From Coenobita brevimanus (taxonomy: Eukaryota; Arthropoda; Malacostraca; Decapoda; Coenobitidae): DNA of 64,000 nt. Numbering within the stretch: position 1 is the first letter of the stretch; each line of letters opens with the position of its first letter. Of this stretch, positions 11,477-23,070 are shown piece by piece. The notes under the pieces were generated by a model, which saw only the letters and a program-made list of their open reading frames with translations, had not been told where the DNA came from and did not search any database. The translations under genes and the position numbers were made by a program. The stretch spans positions 34,709,159 to 34,773,158 of the forward strand of contig CM064653.1 of NCBI GenBank assembly GCA_032717465.1. The letters are read 5' to 3'.

Positions 11477-11600
11477 ATTTAGCTCTCTCTTGTACAGTAT
11501 TTTGTTTTCCTCTCAGAAGGAACAACACTTGTGGGCTAGTGGCCTTTGGTTCCTTCTTCCTCGCATAAAAAAAGAAAAAGAAAGAAAGAAAAAATAAAAC

Positions 11601-11845
11601 ATTCCACTCTGCCATACCGCGTTCAGCAAGAAAGCAACTCCTTTCTTGCAACTTCCTCGCCTGTTCATGCCCGAACTTACACATTTCACACTCACCCACT
11701 CCGCTCCACACCCTTTCATCTTTGTTTCACACAGTGGCATCACAGCATATCTTGCACTCTTGAACACATTCACCACTTCCACCCTCTTGCTATCCTCATT
11801 CACACTTCTCACATTCCACATGGCCATGCGAATCTACCCATTTGG
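11601..11845 (-). pseudogene. LINE-A endonuclease N-terminal fragment
   Basis: On the minus strand this reads MAMWNVRSVNEDSKR then CETKMKGCGAEW, the start of an APE endonuclease with its N and E catalytic-site motifs. These are the residues missing from the truncated LINE-A1 and A2 copies. The piece stops at the A-rich tail of LINE-B. It is in the opposite orientation to the LINE-A2 copy that follows. Confidence 0.65.
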
Positions 11846-12126
11846 TTGCGACCCTGGGCAGGTATTGGGCCCTCCGAGGCTCTCCGAAACGTTTACCATG
11901 ATTAAGTGATTTTAGATAGGGGAATCTGGGGGGTAGTGGAATCTGGGGGACACTTATCCCGGCCAAAAACCCCGGTTGTATGGTTACCAACCAGCATAGT
12001 ATATACTGTAAATGGTTTCCTGGGTACAGGAAACCATTTGGCTTGTCACTCAATATAGAGACCATAAGGCATCCCTACATTGAGTGGATAATGGTTGCCC
12101 CCACCTGCTAGTACTTTATGCATCTT
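11846..12126. repeat. LINE-A 5' leader remnant and dispersed hairpin repeat
   Basis: No gene. The first part probably continues the LINE-A leader on the minus strand. At about 11983-12060 lies a segment shared with 23313-23390, 21857-21900 and 63383-63432 (GGTTACCAACCAGCATAG, then a hairpin of GGTTTCCTGGGTACAGGAAACC). This is the SINE-Z head described at the end of the window. Confidence 0.55.
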
Positions 12127-12381
12127 CTAATAGCTTTTACTCCTTGGACACCAGTCATCTTGCTGAGAACTTGCTGCCTCGCTTCTTACTGCAGTGGTGA
12201 GTGGGGATGTGACCTGTAACAGGTTCTGGTTTACAGTCGTGAGACTCCTGATTTCATCCTCTAGTTTGTCAGTCTCCTGACCTTCAGCAACTTTCTTTCT
12301 GAGGCTCCTAATATCATTATCTTGGTTTTTTCGTACCCCCTCTATCTTGGTTACCACTTTTTTGCACTCGTTAATTTTCAC
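12127..12381 (-). pseudogene. Coiled-coil ORF1-like fragment of a LINE
   Basis: An 84-codon minus-strand frame with heptad-like charge patterning (KVVTKIEGVRKNQDNDIRSL, then DKLEDEIRSLTTVNQNLL) and the end QQDDWCPRSKSY. It resembles the coiled-coil ORF1 proteins of CR1-like retrotransposons, which bind element RNA. A diverged copy of the last residues occurs at about 15105-15150. The start is not defined and the parent LINE is unknown. Confidence 0.45.
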
Positions 12382-12439
12382 AAAGGAGGCAGATGTTGTC
12401 GTGAATATATTTTGGCATATGTTTCATCTTTGAAGTCAG

Positions 12440-15090
12440 TGCACCACTTTTCCTATATGCGAGAGTAGAAGCATGTATGGACAAGTTTGAGAGGAGCAAG
12501 AGAGTGCTGTTGATTGGAGACATGAATGGCAAAGTTGGGAATGTACGAGTGGATGGAGTGGTTGGTCAGTGGGGTGTGCCAGCTGAAGTAGATGGGAATG
12601 GTAGTGCTTTGATGGACATCTGTGCTGGTAAGGGGTTGGCAATAGCCAACACCTACTTTCGTCATAAGGTGATCCACCGGTATACATGGAGAGTAATGAG
12701 GAGGATGGATGGTGAACTTGTTGAACGAAAGGCAATGATAGACTACGTGTGTGTGGATGAGCGAATGAGAAGACAAGTGTTGGATGCAAGGGTGTGGAGA
12801 GGGTGGGGGAATGGAGTATCGGACCATCACTTAGTGATGGCCAAGGTAGAGCTGCAAAGAAAGTGGTTGAGGAGACGAAGTGGAAGACAGGAGGAAGCAG
12901 TTCCTGTGAGAAGAGTGGAGAAATTGCAAGATAGTGAGAAAAGGACAGAGTATAAGAGCATAGTGGAAGAAAGATTGGGAAGGTATGAGCTAGAGCAGAT
13001 GGAAGGGGTGGAAGACGTATGTAAGATATTCACGGAAGAGATAAGCGCAGCGTGTGAGGCGGTTTGTGGAGTGAGGAGGAGATGCAAGGGTGTGCAAGGG
13101 ACAGCATGGTGGAATGATGAGGTGAAACGAGCTGTGGAACAAAAGAAGAAGGCATATGGTGAATGGTTGGCGAGTAGAGGTAGGGGAGAAGATGAGAGAG
13201 AGAAGAGAGAGGTATATGTGAGCAGGAGAAGGGAGGTTAAGAGACTGGTGAAGGAGAGTAAGAAGAAAGTGGATGAAGAGTTTGAGAGGAATCTGAGTGT
13301 GAAATGGAGGGAGAGTAAGAAATTGTTTTGGAAGGAGGTAAAGAAAGTAAGGCAGTGTGAAAGGGGAAATAGTAGGGGAGTGAAAGATAATAGATTGTTG
13401 GTGGAGAAGAGAGAGAAATTGAGGAGATGGAAGGAGCACTTTGAAGATTTGTTGAATGTAGAGAGTGAGAGCAGTGTGAGTATAAGTGGTTGGGGAATGG
13501 CTGGGAGAAGAAGAGATGAGAGGAGGGAGGAAGAGATCAGTAGGTCGGAAGTTGTGGAAGCGATGAAGAAGATTAAGCTGGGAAAGGCCCCAGGAATTGA
13601 TGGAGTGTGTGGTGAAATGCTTAGGTATGGGGGTGAGATTGTTGTGGAGTGGATATGGAACTTGTGTAGATTGGCTTGGGAAGAGGGAAGGGTTCCAGAG
13701 GACTGGAAATCAGGTATAATTGTTCCTCTGTACAAAGGAAAAGGGGAGAGAGAAGTATGTGGTAACCATAGGGGTATTTGCCTTCTTAGTGTGACTGGTA
13801 TTTTAAAATATATGGTAGAATACTCATTGATAGGATTAGGCATATGACAGAGGAGCTAGTTGGAGAAGAACAAGGGGGATTTAGGAAGGGAAAAGGGTGT
13901 GTAGATCAGATATTTGTTCTAAGATGTTTAGTGGAGAAGTATCTAGAGAAGGGAAGGAAAGTGTATGCTGCCTTCATGGACCTGGAGAAAGCTTATGACA
14001 GAATAGATAGGCAAGGTATGTGGAAGGTATTAAGAATATATGGAGTGGAGGGGAAATTGTTGAGTGCTGTGAAGAGTATGTACGAGGGAGGTAGGGCTAC
14101 GGTGCGAGTGGATGGTGAGCTGAGTGAGTTCTTTGATCTCAATGTGGGACTGAAACAGGGGTGTGTGATGTCTCCATGGCTGTTTAATATATATATGGAT
14201 GGGGTTGTAAAGGAGGTGCAAGGTAGGGCAGTGGATGTGGGAGTGGCCCTAATGAATGAGGGTAAGATTTGGAAGCTTCCGGTGTTGCTGTTTGCTGATG
14301 ATACAGTATTGTTGAGTGAAGATGAATGGGAGTTGCAAGGTTTGGTGAATGAATTTGGGACAGTGTGTAGGAGGAGGAAGCTGAAAGTTAATGTAAACAA
14401 AAGTAAAGTTATGGTGTTTGAGATGAATGAAGTCAGAGAGTGTGCAGTGAGGTTGGATGGTGAGGATATGGAGATTGTGAGTGCATTCAAGTACTTGGGT
14501 AGTGTGATGAGTAAGGATGGAACTTTGGGGGATGAAGTACGTGAAAGGGTACAGCAGGGAAGAAAGGTTGTTGGTACACTGAAAGCAGTGATGAGAAATA
14601 GGGAGGTGAGTATGGAAGTTAAGTAGTCACTGCATGATGGTATTGTGATCCCTACCCTGACGTATGGAAGCGAGGCGTGGACCTTGCAAGAGGGGAACAA
14701 GTCAAGAGTGAGAGCAGTGGAAATGAGTTACTTGAGAGGAGCATGTGGAGTGATGTGGAGGGACAGGTTGACGAATGAAGAAGTGAAGGAATGTTGTGGG
14801 GTAGATGTGGATGTGGTTGAAAAGATTAGGAGAAATACACTGAGGTGGTTTGGACATGTGGAGAGAATGGAGAATGAAAGACTGACTAAGAGGGTGTATG
14901 TAGGTGAGGTGGAGGGAGGGAGAGGGAGGGGTAGATCGAGGATGAAGTGGAGGGATGGAGTTGAGAGGTATATGAGGGAGGGGGGGGTGAGTTGGGGGGA
15001 GGGGAGTCAAATGGTGGGTGACAGAGTGACTTGGAGGCGTTTTGTCTGCGGCCACCCTTTGCGGGATTAGGGCGTCGGGCTATAGATAGA
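12440..15090 (+). mobile_element. LINE-A2, 5'-truncated, frame-shifted
   Basis: Plus-strand LINE-A copy of about 2.65 kb with a (GATA)n tail at 15081-15103. It starts inside the endonuclease, at about the same place as LINE-A1. Three frames cover it: 12477-13847, 13844-14626 and 14645-15070. Confidence 0.88.
12477..15070 (+). pseudogene. LINE-A2 endonuclease-reverse transcriptase, broken
   Basis: The first frame holds LLIGDMNGKVGN and VSDHHLVMAKVEL (endonuclease) and the start of the RT (GKAPGIDGVCGEML, DWKSGIIVPLYKG). A frameshift at about 13800-13845, between the GICLLS and TEELVGEEQGGF motifs, moves the rest into a second frame with FMDLEKAYDRID, LKQGCVMSPWLFN and LLFADDTVLLSED. A stop at 14624-14626, apparently a single AAG to TAG change, ends it, and the C-terminal LRWFGHVERM part continues at 14645-15070. 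The FADD box is intact, so inactivation is by frame disruption. Confidence 0.85.
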
Positions 15091-15103
15091 TAGATAGATA
15101 GAT

Positions 15104-15870
15104 CTACTAATTGCCTTACTCCTTGGGCATCAGTCATTTTGCTGTTTCTATGCTATTTAGTTTGACATTTCAAAGCATTGGTACTAGTTTTCCAAAATTC
15201 CAGAAATTTGTGTAACGAATACAATAACTAATTCTTAAAAAGGTAAGGCGGGTGTGGTGAATTTTTCCTGCGCCATCTGTGGCTGCCTGTCAGTCATTGG
15301 TCTTCATTCTCTTAAGTACTCTGCCCTCACTGGACAGTCACTCCAACCAAACGTCTGCCCAGGGCCAGAGGATTCCAGATGTGCCACAGCTCCCAACTGA
15401 GCTGCACAAATGTTACTTTGTACATTGATTTCCCACCAAGAGTGACAGCAAGAGCAAGGTCCCTACAGAGTTTTGAAACCACCATCAGAGGGCCAGACTC
15501 TTAGGTCAAGTGGTCACTTGATCCAGAAGACAAGCCCAGGAAATTTTTAGTCGGCCTGGCCTCCAGTGTTGGAGTAAAACTCTCACCACTAAGAGTAGTC
15601 CAGCCAGATTCACCAAAGAGTGGTCACACGGGCTTGTCAGGTATTGTGCAACAGGAGTGGGTTACATAGGGCACAAAAGCCACACTCAGTTTGGTCCCCA
15701 GTCTGCCTGGGGGTCCTCCAATCCCAGTGTCTCCCAACCCCTATATATCAAGTTGTGTCATTTATGTATGGGTCCAAAGCCTCTCTTTGCATGCTTAAGG
15801 TAGCAGTAGGGTCCTTAATAATACTTTTTTTTTTTTTAAATAGAAAATTGAAGAGATCTTATTCCTATAA
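15104..15870. other. Unassigned intronic stretch
   Basis: Apart from a short copy of the ORF1-like end near 15105-15150, I recognise nothing in these roughly 770 bp. Frames are short and unlike known proteins. It could be unique intron sequence. Confidence 0.4.
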
Positions 15871-16840
15871 CTGAATTTGAAGGTTGGGTTGAAACAGGGA
15901 TGTGTCGTTTCTCCATGGTTGTTCAATCTGTTCATGGATGGGGTAATAAAAGAGGTACAAGGTAGGGTAGTCGATGTTGGAGTGGCCCTGGTGAGAGAAG
16001 ATAGTGTTTGGAAACTCCCTGTACTGTTGTTTGCAGATGATACTGTGTTGTTGAGTGAAGACAAAGGGGAGCTGCAAGGCTTGGTGGATGAGTTTGGGAG
16101 AGTGTGTAAGAAACGGAATCTAAAGGTGAATGTAGGGAAGAGTAAAGTGATGGTCTTCGAGAGGTGAAGTCAGTGAATGTACAGCGAGGTTGGATGGTGA
16201 GGAATTGGAAAATGTGAGTACGTTTAAGTACTTGGGTAGTGTGATGAGCAAGGATGGAGGTTTGGAGGGTGAAGTGCTTGAATGGGTACAGCAGGGAAGA
16301 AAGGTTGCTGGTTCTTTGAAAGCAGTGATAAGAAACAGGGAAGTGAGCAGGGAAGTGAAAAAGTTACTACATGACAGTATTGTGATACCAACTCTAACGT
16401 ATGGAAGTGAAGCTTGGACGTTGTTGGAAGGACACAAGTCAAGAAAGAGAGCAGTGGAAATGAGTTATTTAAGAGGAGCCTGTGGAGTCGCATGGAGAGA
16501 CAGGCTGACGAATGAGGATATAAAGGAGCATTGTGGTGTGGATGTGGATGTGATAGGAAGCGTTAGGAGGAACACACTGAGGTGGTTTGGCCATGTGGAG
16601 AGGATGGAGGGTGAAAGACTGACAAAGAGAGTGTATGTGAGTGAGGTGGAGGGGGGAAGAGGGAGGGGGAGGCCGAGGATGAGATGTAGGGATGGGGTGG
16701 AGAGGTATATGAGAGAGGGGGGTGTGAGTTGGGAGCAGGGCAGTGAAATGGCGGGAGACAGGGCGACGTGGAGGCCATTTGTTTGTGGCCACCCCAAACT
16801 GGATTGAGGCATCTGGCAATAGATAGATAGATAGAATTTA
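15871..16840 (+). mobile_element. LINE-A4, 3' half
   Basis: Plus-strand copy starting inside the RT at the LKVGLKQGCV motif and ending in a (GATA)n tail at about 16817-16835. Frames 15877-16167 (LKQGCVVSPWLFN, LLFADDTVLLSED) and 16190-16807 (C-terminal region with LRWFGHVERM) are separated by one frameshift at about 16160-16175. About 960 bp in all. Confidence 0.88.
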
Positions 16841-17889
16841 AAGTGAGAGTAGAATGGTTCAAAATTTTAGGACACTCCTCCCTAAAAGATGAAAGAGAGA
16901 GAGAGAGTGACTGTGATAACTCCTAGAGAAAGAGCAATACTACAGTTACTCTTACCACAGCTGCATTGAGGCAAGAATCACCTGCATGGGTTTATATAAA
17001 CTTCATCTCAGCATTTGGTAAGAAGGTGGGGGATACAGTCTTCTTGGGTATTTCCTCTTTTACTGAAATTTCTCAATGTTTTCCTTTTTAACTTTTGGAT
17101 ATGACAAGGAAATGGGTAAGAGAGATGGAGAAAAACAACAGGAGCAGGAAAGGATAAAAAAGCAAGAGGAAAAGTGTGAGAAAAGTTGAGAGGGGGAGAG
17201 AAGAGAAACCAATAAAATCATGGTTTTTCAGTGTAAGCTTTCATAGTGGAAAAACAGCTATATGTGCACACGACTGGTTTTCACAGTACTGAGCTCAGCA
17301 GATGACTGTGTGACTTTTGTCTAGGGCCTGGAACATATCTCCACTATTTCTTAAGAAACTTATGGGGAAAATTACTTAGAAATCCAAAGAAATCATTATC
17401 CGACAACTGTCATGGATATGCATATCCATCGGGTATCGGGGTACACCTGTACATTATTGCTGTAACATCCGGGAATGGGTAAGGTAATGACACTGTCGTG
17501 TAAGCAGTATCTCACTTTAATTTCTTTAGTTTTTAAAAATATTCTCCACATAATTTAGATTAATACCTAGAATAAATTACTGCCAACATCCCTGAGGGAA
17601 TGCACTGCCATGTTTCTGTACAAATTCCCATGATAACTAATAAGCATACAAGAACACAGTATTTCCCCAAAATCATCATTGACTGATCTTTGTTCCTTTG
17701 GTTGTTCATCCTCACACACCCTGTACTTTTCTGGGTGTGTGGCTCTCAACCAAAAACTTATGCCCATTGAACCCATGTTGTAACTGCTCCTGTATTTGAT
17801 AAATCACTATATGATGGGTTGTCACGTGATGTAACCCCATTGTATGACAAGACTCCACTATATATAAGTACATATTGACAACAAAAGTC
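16841..17889. other. Unassigned stretch, no gene seen
   Basis: About 1.05 kb with purine-rich segments (GA runs near 16888-16908 and 17150-17210). Near 17360-17395 a short segment (TTATGGGGAAAATTA) resembles the subterminal part of Tigger M elements. No frame looks like a conserved protein and no exon signature was recognised. Confidence 0.35.
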
Positions 17890-20800
17890 ACAGAGGAGGA
17901 TTAAGGGTTCCAACAGGTAAAGACCAAGGACAGTACAGACAGGGTATGGATTTCAACGTGGAATATAAGGGGTGTGAATGATGAGGTGAAAGAGAGAGAC
18001 TCTCCAGGGGCTTGATGGTGCAAAAGTGAACATTTGTGGAATGACCGAGGCTAAATGGAGAGGTGAGAGTGAGAGAAAGTGGGAGTATGGATGGGGTATA
18101 TATGTGGGAGTAGGTGAGAATGAGAGGGCAAAAGAGGGTGTATGTATTGTTATGTTTAAGAGATGGAAGGAAAACATAAGGAGTATGGGTCAGTTCGTTC
18201 AAGGATTGTGTGGGCAAGATTGAAAGTTGGAATACAAACGTGGGTTTCTGTGTGTGTATATGCGCCAATGGAAGACTGTGTGAGCAGAGTGAGAGAAGAG
18301 TTTTGGGCAAATGTGGAAGTGTGCAAGGAGAAGTTTGTGAGGAATGAGAGAGTGTTTGATTAGAGATATGAATGGAAAAGTAGGGAATGTGAAGGATGGG
18401 GTAGTTGGTGAGTGGGGTGTGGCTGTCGGAAGTGGATGAGAATGGCATTGCTCTATTGGACATTTGTGCTGGGAGGGGGTTGGTGATTGCCAATACCTGC
18501 CCTGGGCACAAGATGATCTACAGGTGTACATGGTGATTGATGAGAAGGATGGGTGGTGAACTGAATGAATGGCGGGCAGTGATTGATTATGTGTGTGTGG
18601 ATGAGAGAATGAGAAGGTATGTAATGGAATGCAAGAGCATACAGAGGTTGGGGGAGTGGACTTTCTGACCACCACTTGGTGGTGGTGAGAATCAAGGTAC
18701 AAAAGCGATGGATGAATGTAAGGAGAGAAGGACGGGAGGAATTAGTCCATGCCAGGAGGATAGAAAGGTTGCAAGAGGATGGAAAAAAGACATACTATAT
18801 GAGAGAAGTGGAGGAGTGATTGGGTAAATATGATTTGAAGCAGATGGGGGAGGTGGAAGGTGTGTGCAAGATATTCACAGAAGAATTGTGTGCAACCTGT
18901 GAGGTGGTGTGTGGGATGAAGTGAAGACAAAAGGAGTGCAAGGAACAGAATGATGGACAGAAGACGTGAGACAAGGTGTGGTTCAAAAGAAGAAAGCATA
19001 TAGTGAGTGGATGGGAACCAGAGGCATGGAAGAAAGTTGAGAGACAGACAAGAGAGTTATATGTAGAGAGGAAGAGAGAGGTGAGAAGATTAGTAAGAGA
19101 GTGGATGAGGAATTCGAAAAGACTTTGAGTGTAAAGCGGAGGGAATGTAAGAAAATAATGTGGAAGGAGGTAAAGAAAGTTAGACAGGGTGATAAAGAAG
19201 TTAATAGGGGAGTGAAAGATAAAAATGGTAGATTGATAATGGAGAAGGGAGAAAAGGTGAGCATATGGAGAGAAAACTTTAAGGAGTTGTTAAACATAGA
19301 GAATTAGAGTAATGTGAGTACTGTATTAGTGGCTGGGGAATGGCTGTGAGAAGGAGGGATGTGAGAAGGGAGGAAGAAATCAGTAGGATGGAAGTAGTGG
19401 AAGCAGTGAAGAAAGTCAAAGTGGAGAAAGCCCCTGGAATTGATGGAGTATGTGGTGAAATACAGAAGCATGGGGGAGAGGTAGTATGGTAGTAGACTGG
19501 ATATGGAAGCAGTGAAGAAAGTCAGAGTGGAGAAAGCCCCTGGAGTTGATGGAGTATGTGGTGAAATACAGAAGCATGGGAGATAGGTAGTATGGTAGTA
19601 GACTGGATATGGAAGATTTGCAGATTGACCTGCGGTGAAGGTAGAGTCTTTGAGGATTTGAAGTCAGTTATAATTATTCCCCTTTACAAAGGAAAAAGGG
19701 GAAAAGAAGTGCATTGTAGTCATAAGGGCATTTGTCATCTTAGTGTAAGAGGAAAAGTATATGGTAGGATACTTATTGACAGAGTTGGGAAAATAACAGA
19801 GGAATTAATTGGAGAAGAACAGCTAGATTTTAGGAGGGGAAGAGATTGTGTAGGTCAGATATTCATCCGTAGGTTTTTAGTGAAAAAGCTTCTAGAGAAG
19901 GGGAAAAAGTTGTACCGTATGCGGCCTTCATGGATTTGGAGAAAGCATATGATAGAGTGGATAGACAAGGAATATGGAAAATATTAAGAATATAATTATG
20001 GAGTAAATGGGAATCTGTTGAATGCCATGAAGAGGGCGTATGAGGCTGCTGAGGCTGGAGTACGTGTGGATGGTGAACTAAGTGAATTTTTCTGTCTGAA
20101 TGTTGGATTGAAACGGGGATGTGTCATGTCTCCGTGGTTGTTCAGTCTGTATATGGATGCAATTGTAAAAGAGATACAAGGTAGGACAGTGGATGTTGGA
20201 GTGGCCCTAATGGGTGAGGGCAGCATTCGGAACTTCCTGTATTGTTGTTTGCAGGTGATACTGTATTGTTGAGTGAAGAAGAAAGGGAACTGTAAGGCAT
20301 GATGAATGAGTTTGGGAGAGTTTGTAAGATAAGAGTAAAGTTATGATCTTCGAGAAATGACGTCACTGAATGTACAGTGATGTTGGATAATGAGGAAATG
20401 GAAAATGTGAGTGCATTTAAGTACTTGGGTAGTGTGATGAGTAGGGGTGGAAGCTTGGAGGATAAAGTGCTTGAAAGAGTACAGTAGGGAAGAAAGGTTG
20501 CTGGTTCTTCTAAAGCTGTGATAAGAAATAGGGAAATGAGCACAGAAGTAAAAAAGTCACTGCATGATAACATTGTGATATCAACTCTAATGTATGGAAG
20601 CCAAGCTTGGACCTTGTTGGATGGACATGAATCAAGAGTGAGAGCAGTGGAAATGAGTTACAGTATTCGAGAGGAGCATGTACAGTTAAATGAAGAGACA
20701 GACTGACAAATGAGGAAGCGAAGGAGCACTGTGGTGTGGATGTGGATGTGATTGAAAGCTTTAGGAGAAATACATTGGGGTGGTTTGGCCATGTGGAGAG

Positions 20801-21035
20801 GATGGAGAGTGAGAGACTAAAGAGGTGAGTGTATGTGAGTGAGGTGGAGGGGGGAGAGGGAGGAGGAGGCTGAGGATGAGATGGAGTGATGGAGTGGGGA
20901 GATATATGAGAGAGGGTGTGTGTAAGCTGGGGTGAGGGCAATGAAATGGCTAGGGACAGGGCAACATGGAGGCAGTTTGTTTGTGGCCACCCCTTATGGG
21001 ATTAAGGCATCTGGCAATAGGTAGATAGATAGTAG
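17890..21035 (+). mobile_element. LINE-A5, longest but most degraded LINE-A copy
   Basis: A plus-strand copy of about 3.1 kb that includes the start of the endonuclease, readable as WNIRGVNDEV near 17950, and a GATA-type tail at about 21020-21033. Recognisable pieces are RDMNGKVGNVK near 18360, the RT fingers near 19430-19990 (frame 19592-19987 includes EQLDFRRGRDCVGQ) and the palm near 20018-20272. Many frameshifts and stops make this an old copy. It contains a 106 bp tandem duplication at 19399-19610. Confidence 0.8.
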
Positions 21036-21511
21036 TGTACTAAAAATAAACTGCCCATGTATGAAGTATTTTCCTGCAATTGGAATTAATAATAAGTGTG
21101 TGCAAGCAGTTGCTTTTGAAATAGTAAGTCTCTGCTTCTAAATAACTACACAGTAGAAGAATTGAAACTTCGTCCATTAATTGTAAGATATTTGATAAAA
21201 TCTCAGAATAGAAAACTTTTTAATTATTCATTTCAATTCTGGTTCATAATTAGATAATTTGTTAGAAATACTTGCATGCCAGTATGTCATGGACAATGTT
21301 GGAATTATTTCTTCACTTCTCCAAAAACCAAAAGTGATCTATTCTTGATTGGTCATAAAGTTTGTTAATAATTTTGACAACCAGCTTTTGTATATCCATC
21401 ATGCCATTTCCACCTTTCATGTACAGGTCCAGAAGCATAGCGTAAAAGGTTTATTAATTTTATTACTTTGTTAATTTGAAGATTTAAACATTAGTGTCTT
21501 GTTCATTTCAG
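21036..21511 (+). other. Intron upstream of the CCDC47 exon
   Basis: AT-rich unique-looking sequence with no transposon signature. It ends in a pyrimidine-rich acceptor, TTCATTTCAG at 21502-21511, with several TTAAT/TAAC-like branch point candidates in the preceding 60 bp. Confidence 0.6.
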
Positions 21512-21664
21512 CGTCAAGACATGATTGGTGTTGTGTCACAGCTGATTCGACCCTCAAGTGACCAGTTGCTAGTCAAGGTTCACCTAGATGAAATGGACAC
21601 ATTTGTCTTTGCTCTGGCTACCAAGAAAACAGCTGCAAAGCTTTCTAAAGAAATGACTGACCTT
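21512..21664 (+). CDS. CCDC47: Internal coding exon of CCDC47 (PAT complex subunit)
   Basis: A 153 bp exon, phase 0 at both ends, encoding 51 residues from RQDMIGVVSQ to SKEMTDL. It is preceded by TTCATTTCAG and followed by a consensus donor GTAAGT at 21665-21670. The motifs RQD, RPSSDQ, DEMDTFVFAL and KEMTDL match the order and spacing of the vertebrate CCDC47 (calumin) segment as I remember it. CCDC47 is an ER membrane protein with a calcium-binding acidic region; with Asterix it forms the PAT complex, which shields transmembrane segments at the multipass translocon. This is the only host exon I can support, so the window is probably one or more large introns of this gene. Neighbouring exons were not found. 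An isolated retained exon cannot be excluded, but the clean splice sites argue for a functional gene. Confidence 0.85.
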
Positions 21665-22219
21665 GTAAGTAACAAAATTAAGCATTCACTAGTTTAGTTG
21701 AGTAGATTTTTCTAAGGCTAGTCTTGAAACCGGAATATTCACATTAGTAATAAACGTAATTGCAAGTGGCAGTGAACATCATCCACTCACTTCTACCTGC
21801 TTCTTCCTTCAGTGACTTCTCACTGAGCGACAGGCCTAATGGTTGCCTGTAACCCAGGACACCATTTACAATGCTGGGTGGTACCCATATAACCAAATCC
21901 AGTAATGAGGTGTGGGGGAGCCAACAGTGGTACTCGTGTTACCTGGGTGGAGAAACACATGCACCATCCATCCAGGTACCAAACTCCCCAAGCTCTTCGC
22001 CCAGCCTTGCTGTAGCGAGGGACTGTCCACCACAAGAGAACATTGACTCACAACATAGGATAGCCCTGGAGGGGTAGTCGCATGCCTGTGGTTGATGGGT
22101 CTGCACGGCCAGACGTAACGGGGTTACTCTGCTACTACTGCAGCCAGTAGCAAACCTTGTCATTCATGTTGTGGGATCAAAGTTGCATATATACATCTAT
22201 ATAGATAGATAGGTAGATC
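21665..22219. other. Intron with SINE-Z-like segment
   Basis: After the donor site the sequence is intronic. At about 21857-21900 it contains the dispersed segment ATGCTGGGTGGTACCCATAT that also occurs, in the other orientation, at 23313-23340, 11983-12010 and 63383-63420. The stretch ends in a GATA-like run at about 22197-22220. No further exon was recognised. Confidence 0.5.
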
Positions 22220-22630
22220 GATCTCATCTCATCTCATCTAATCTCATCAGCCGTTTGAGTGTCCACTGCAGGACCGGCCTATCTCTACCGAAGTGGGGAC
22301 AATACAGCTAATGTATCTCTATCAAATGGCTTACGCTGTCTGGTAGAGACTGTATGTAGGGTGAGAAGTGCTTGTAAGTGTAATTGTAGTGTTGTAGTGG
22401 CTTTGGATGTGTGTGTAGTCTGTGAACCAAGTGTAATTGGCCCGCGCAAGCCGACTGGGTGCAAGCATACTTTATAGTATGTGACACTGGTTCATTCACA
22501 GCACCCCTGATGTCCGCCAAGCAGTATGTGGCCAGAAGAATGCTCCCAAAGTTTATTACCCTGGTGGGGCACGAACCCTCATTCTTCAGTGTATGAAAAT
22601 GCACACTTTACCACTGTACCACACAGAGGC

Positions 22631-22634
<4 letters not shown>
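22220..22634 (-). mobile_element. SINE-S1, tRNA-derived SINE, minus strand
   Basis: A SINE of about 415 bp. Read on the minus strand it begins with a tRNA-like head carrying an A-box-like GTGGTACAGTGGTAAAGTG and continues through a body shared with S2, S3 and S4. The 3' end is a pentanucleotide GATGA-type tail, seen on the plus strand as CTCATCTCATCTCATC at 22221-22250. It forms a head-to-head pair with S2. Confidence 0.85.

Positions 22635-22671
<37 letters not shown>
22635..22671. repeat. TA microsatellite between SINE heads
   Basis: TA run separating the 5' ends of the opposed SINE copies S1 and S2. Confidence 0.95.
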
Positions 22672-22672
<1 letters not shown>

Positions 22673-23070
22673 GAGCTTCTGTGGTTCAGTGGTAAAGTGT
22701 GCGTTTTCGTACACTGAAGAACGAGGGTTCGCGCCCCACCAGGGTAATAAACTTTGGGAGCGTTCTTCAGGCCACGTACTGCATTGACGGACATAAGGGG
22801 TGCTGTGGTTGAACCAGTGTTGCATACTATAAAGTATGCTTGCACCCAGTCGGCTTACACAGGCCGATTACACTTGGTTCACAGACTACACACACATCCA
22901 AAGCCACTCCAACATTACAGTTATACTTACAAGCAGTTCTCACCCTACATACAATCTCTGCTAGACAGCCTAAGCCATTGGTAAAGATACATCGGCTGTA
23001 TCGTCCCTGCTTCAGTAGGGATAGGCCAGTCCTGCAGTGGACACTCAAACAGCTGATGAGATGAGATGAG
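22672..23070 (+). mobile_element. SINE-S2, tRNA-derived SINE, plus strand
   Basis: A SINE of about 400 bp. The head at about 22674-22745 is tRNA-like: A-box region GTGGTTCAGTGGTAAAG and a B box GGGTTCGCGCCCC close to the GGTTCGANTCC consensus, so RNA polymerase III transcription is plausible. The body ends in (GATGA)n at 23053-23070. The tRNA species cannot be settled from the degenerate anticodon arm. Confidence 0.88.

Larger units (their letters stand above)
8591..11600 (+). mobile_element. LINE-B, near full-length degraded non-LTR retrotransposon
   Basis: A plus-strand element of about 3.0 kb ending in an A-rich (AAAG)n tail at about 11566-11600. Endonuclease, reverse transcriptase and C-terminal region can be followed through several frames, so it carries multiple frameshifts and stops. 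The GDFN and SDHNL endonuclease motifs lie in the frame at 9002-9376, a linker at 9452-9748, the reverse transcriptase at 10037-10765, and the C-terminal region at 10838-11476. The type is widespread in decapods, from memory. The 5' limit is approximate. Confidence 0.8.

Noticed and set aside
12827..13843. 338-codon minus-strand frame rich in Ser, Pro and Leu
   Set aside because: Antisense of the LINE-A2 endonuclease-RT frame; the purine-rich sense strand leaves few stops in antisense. The same holds for the frames at 4205-5212, 5606-6708, 13993-14700 and 16120-16862.
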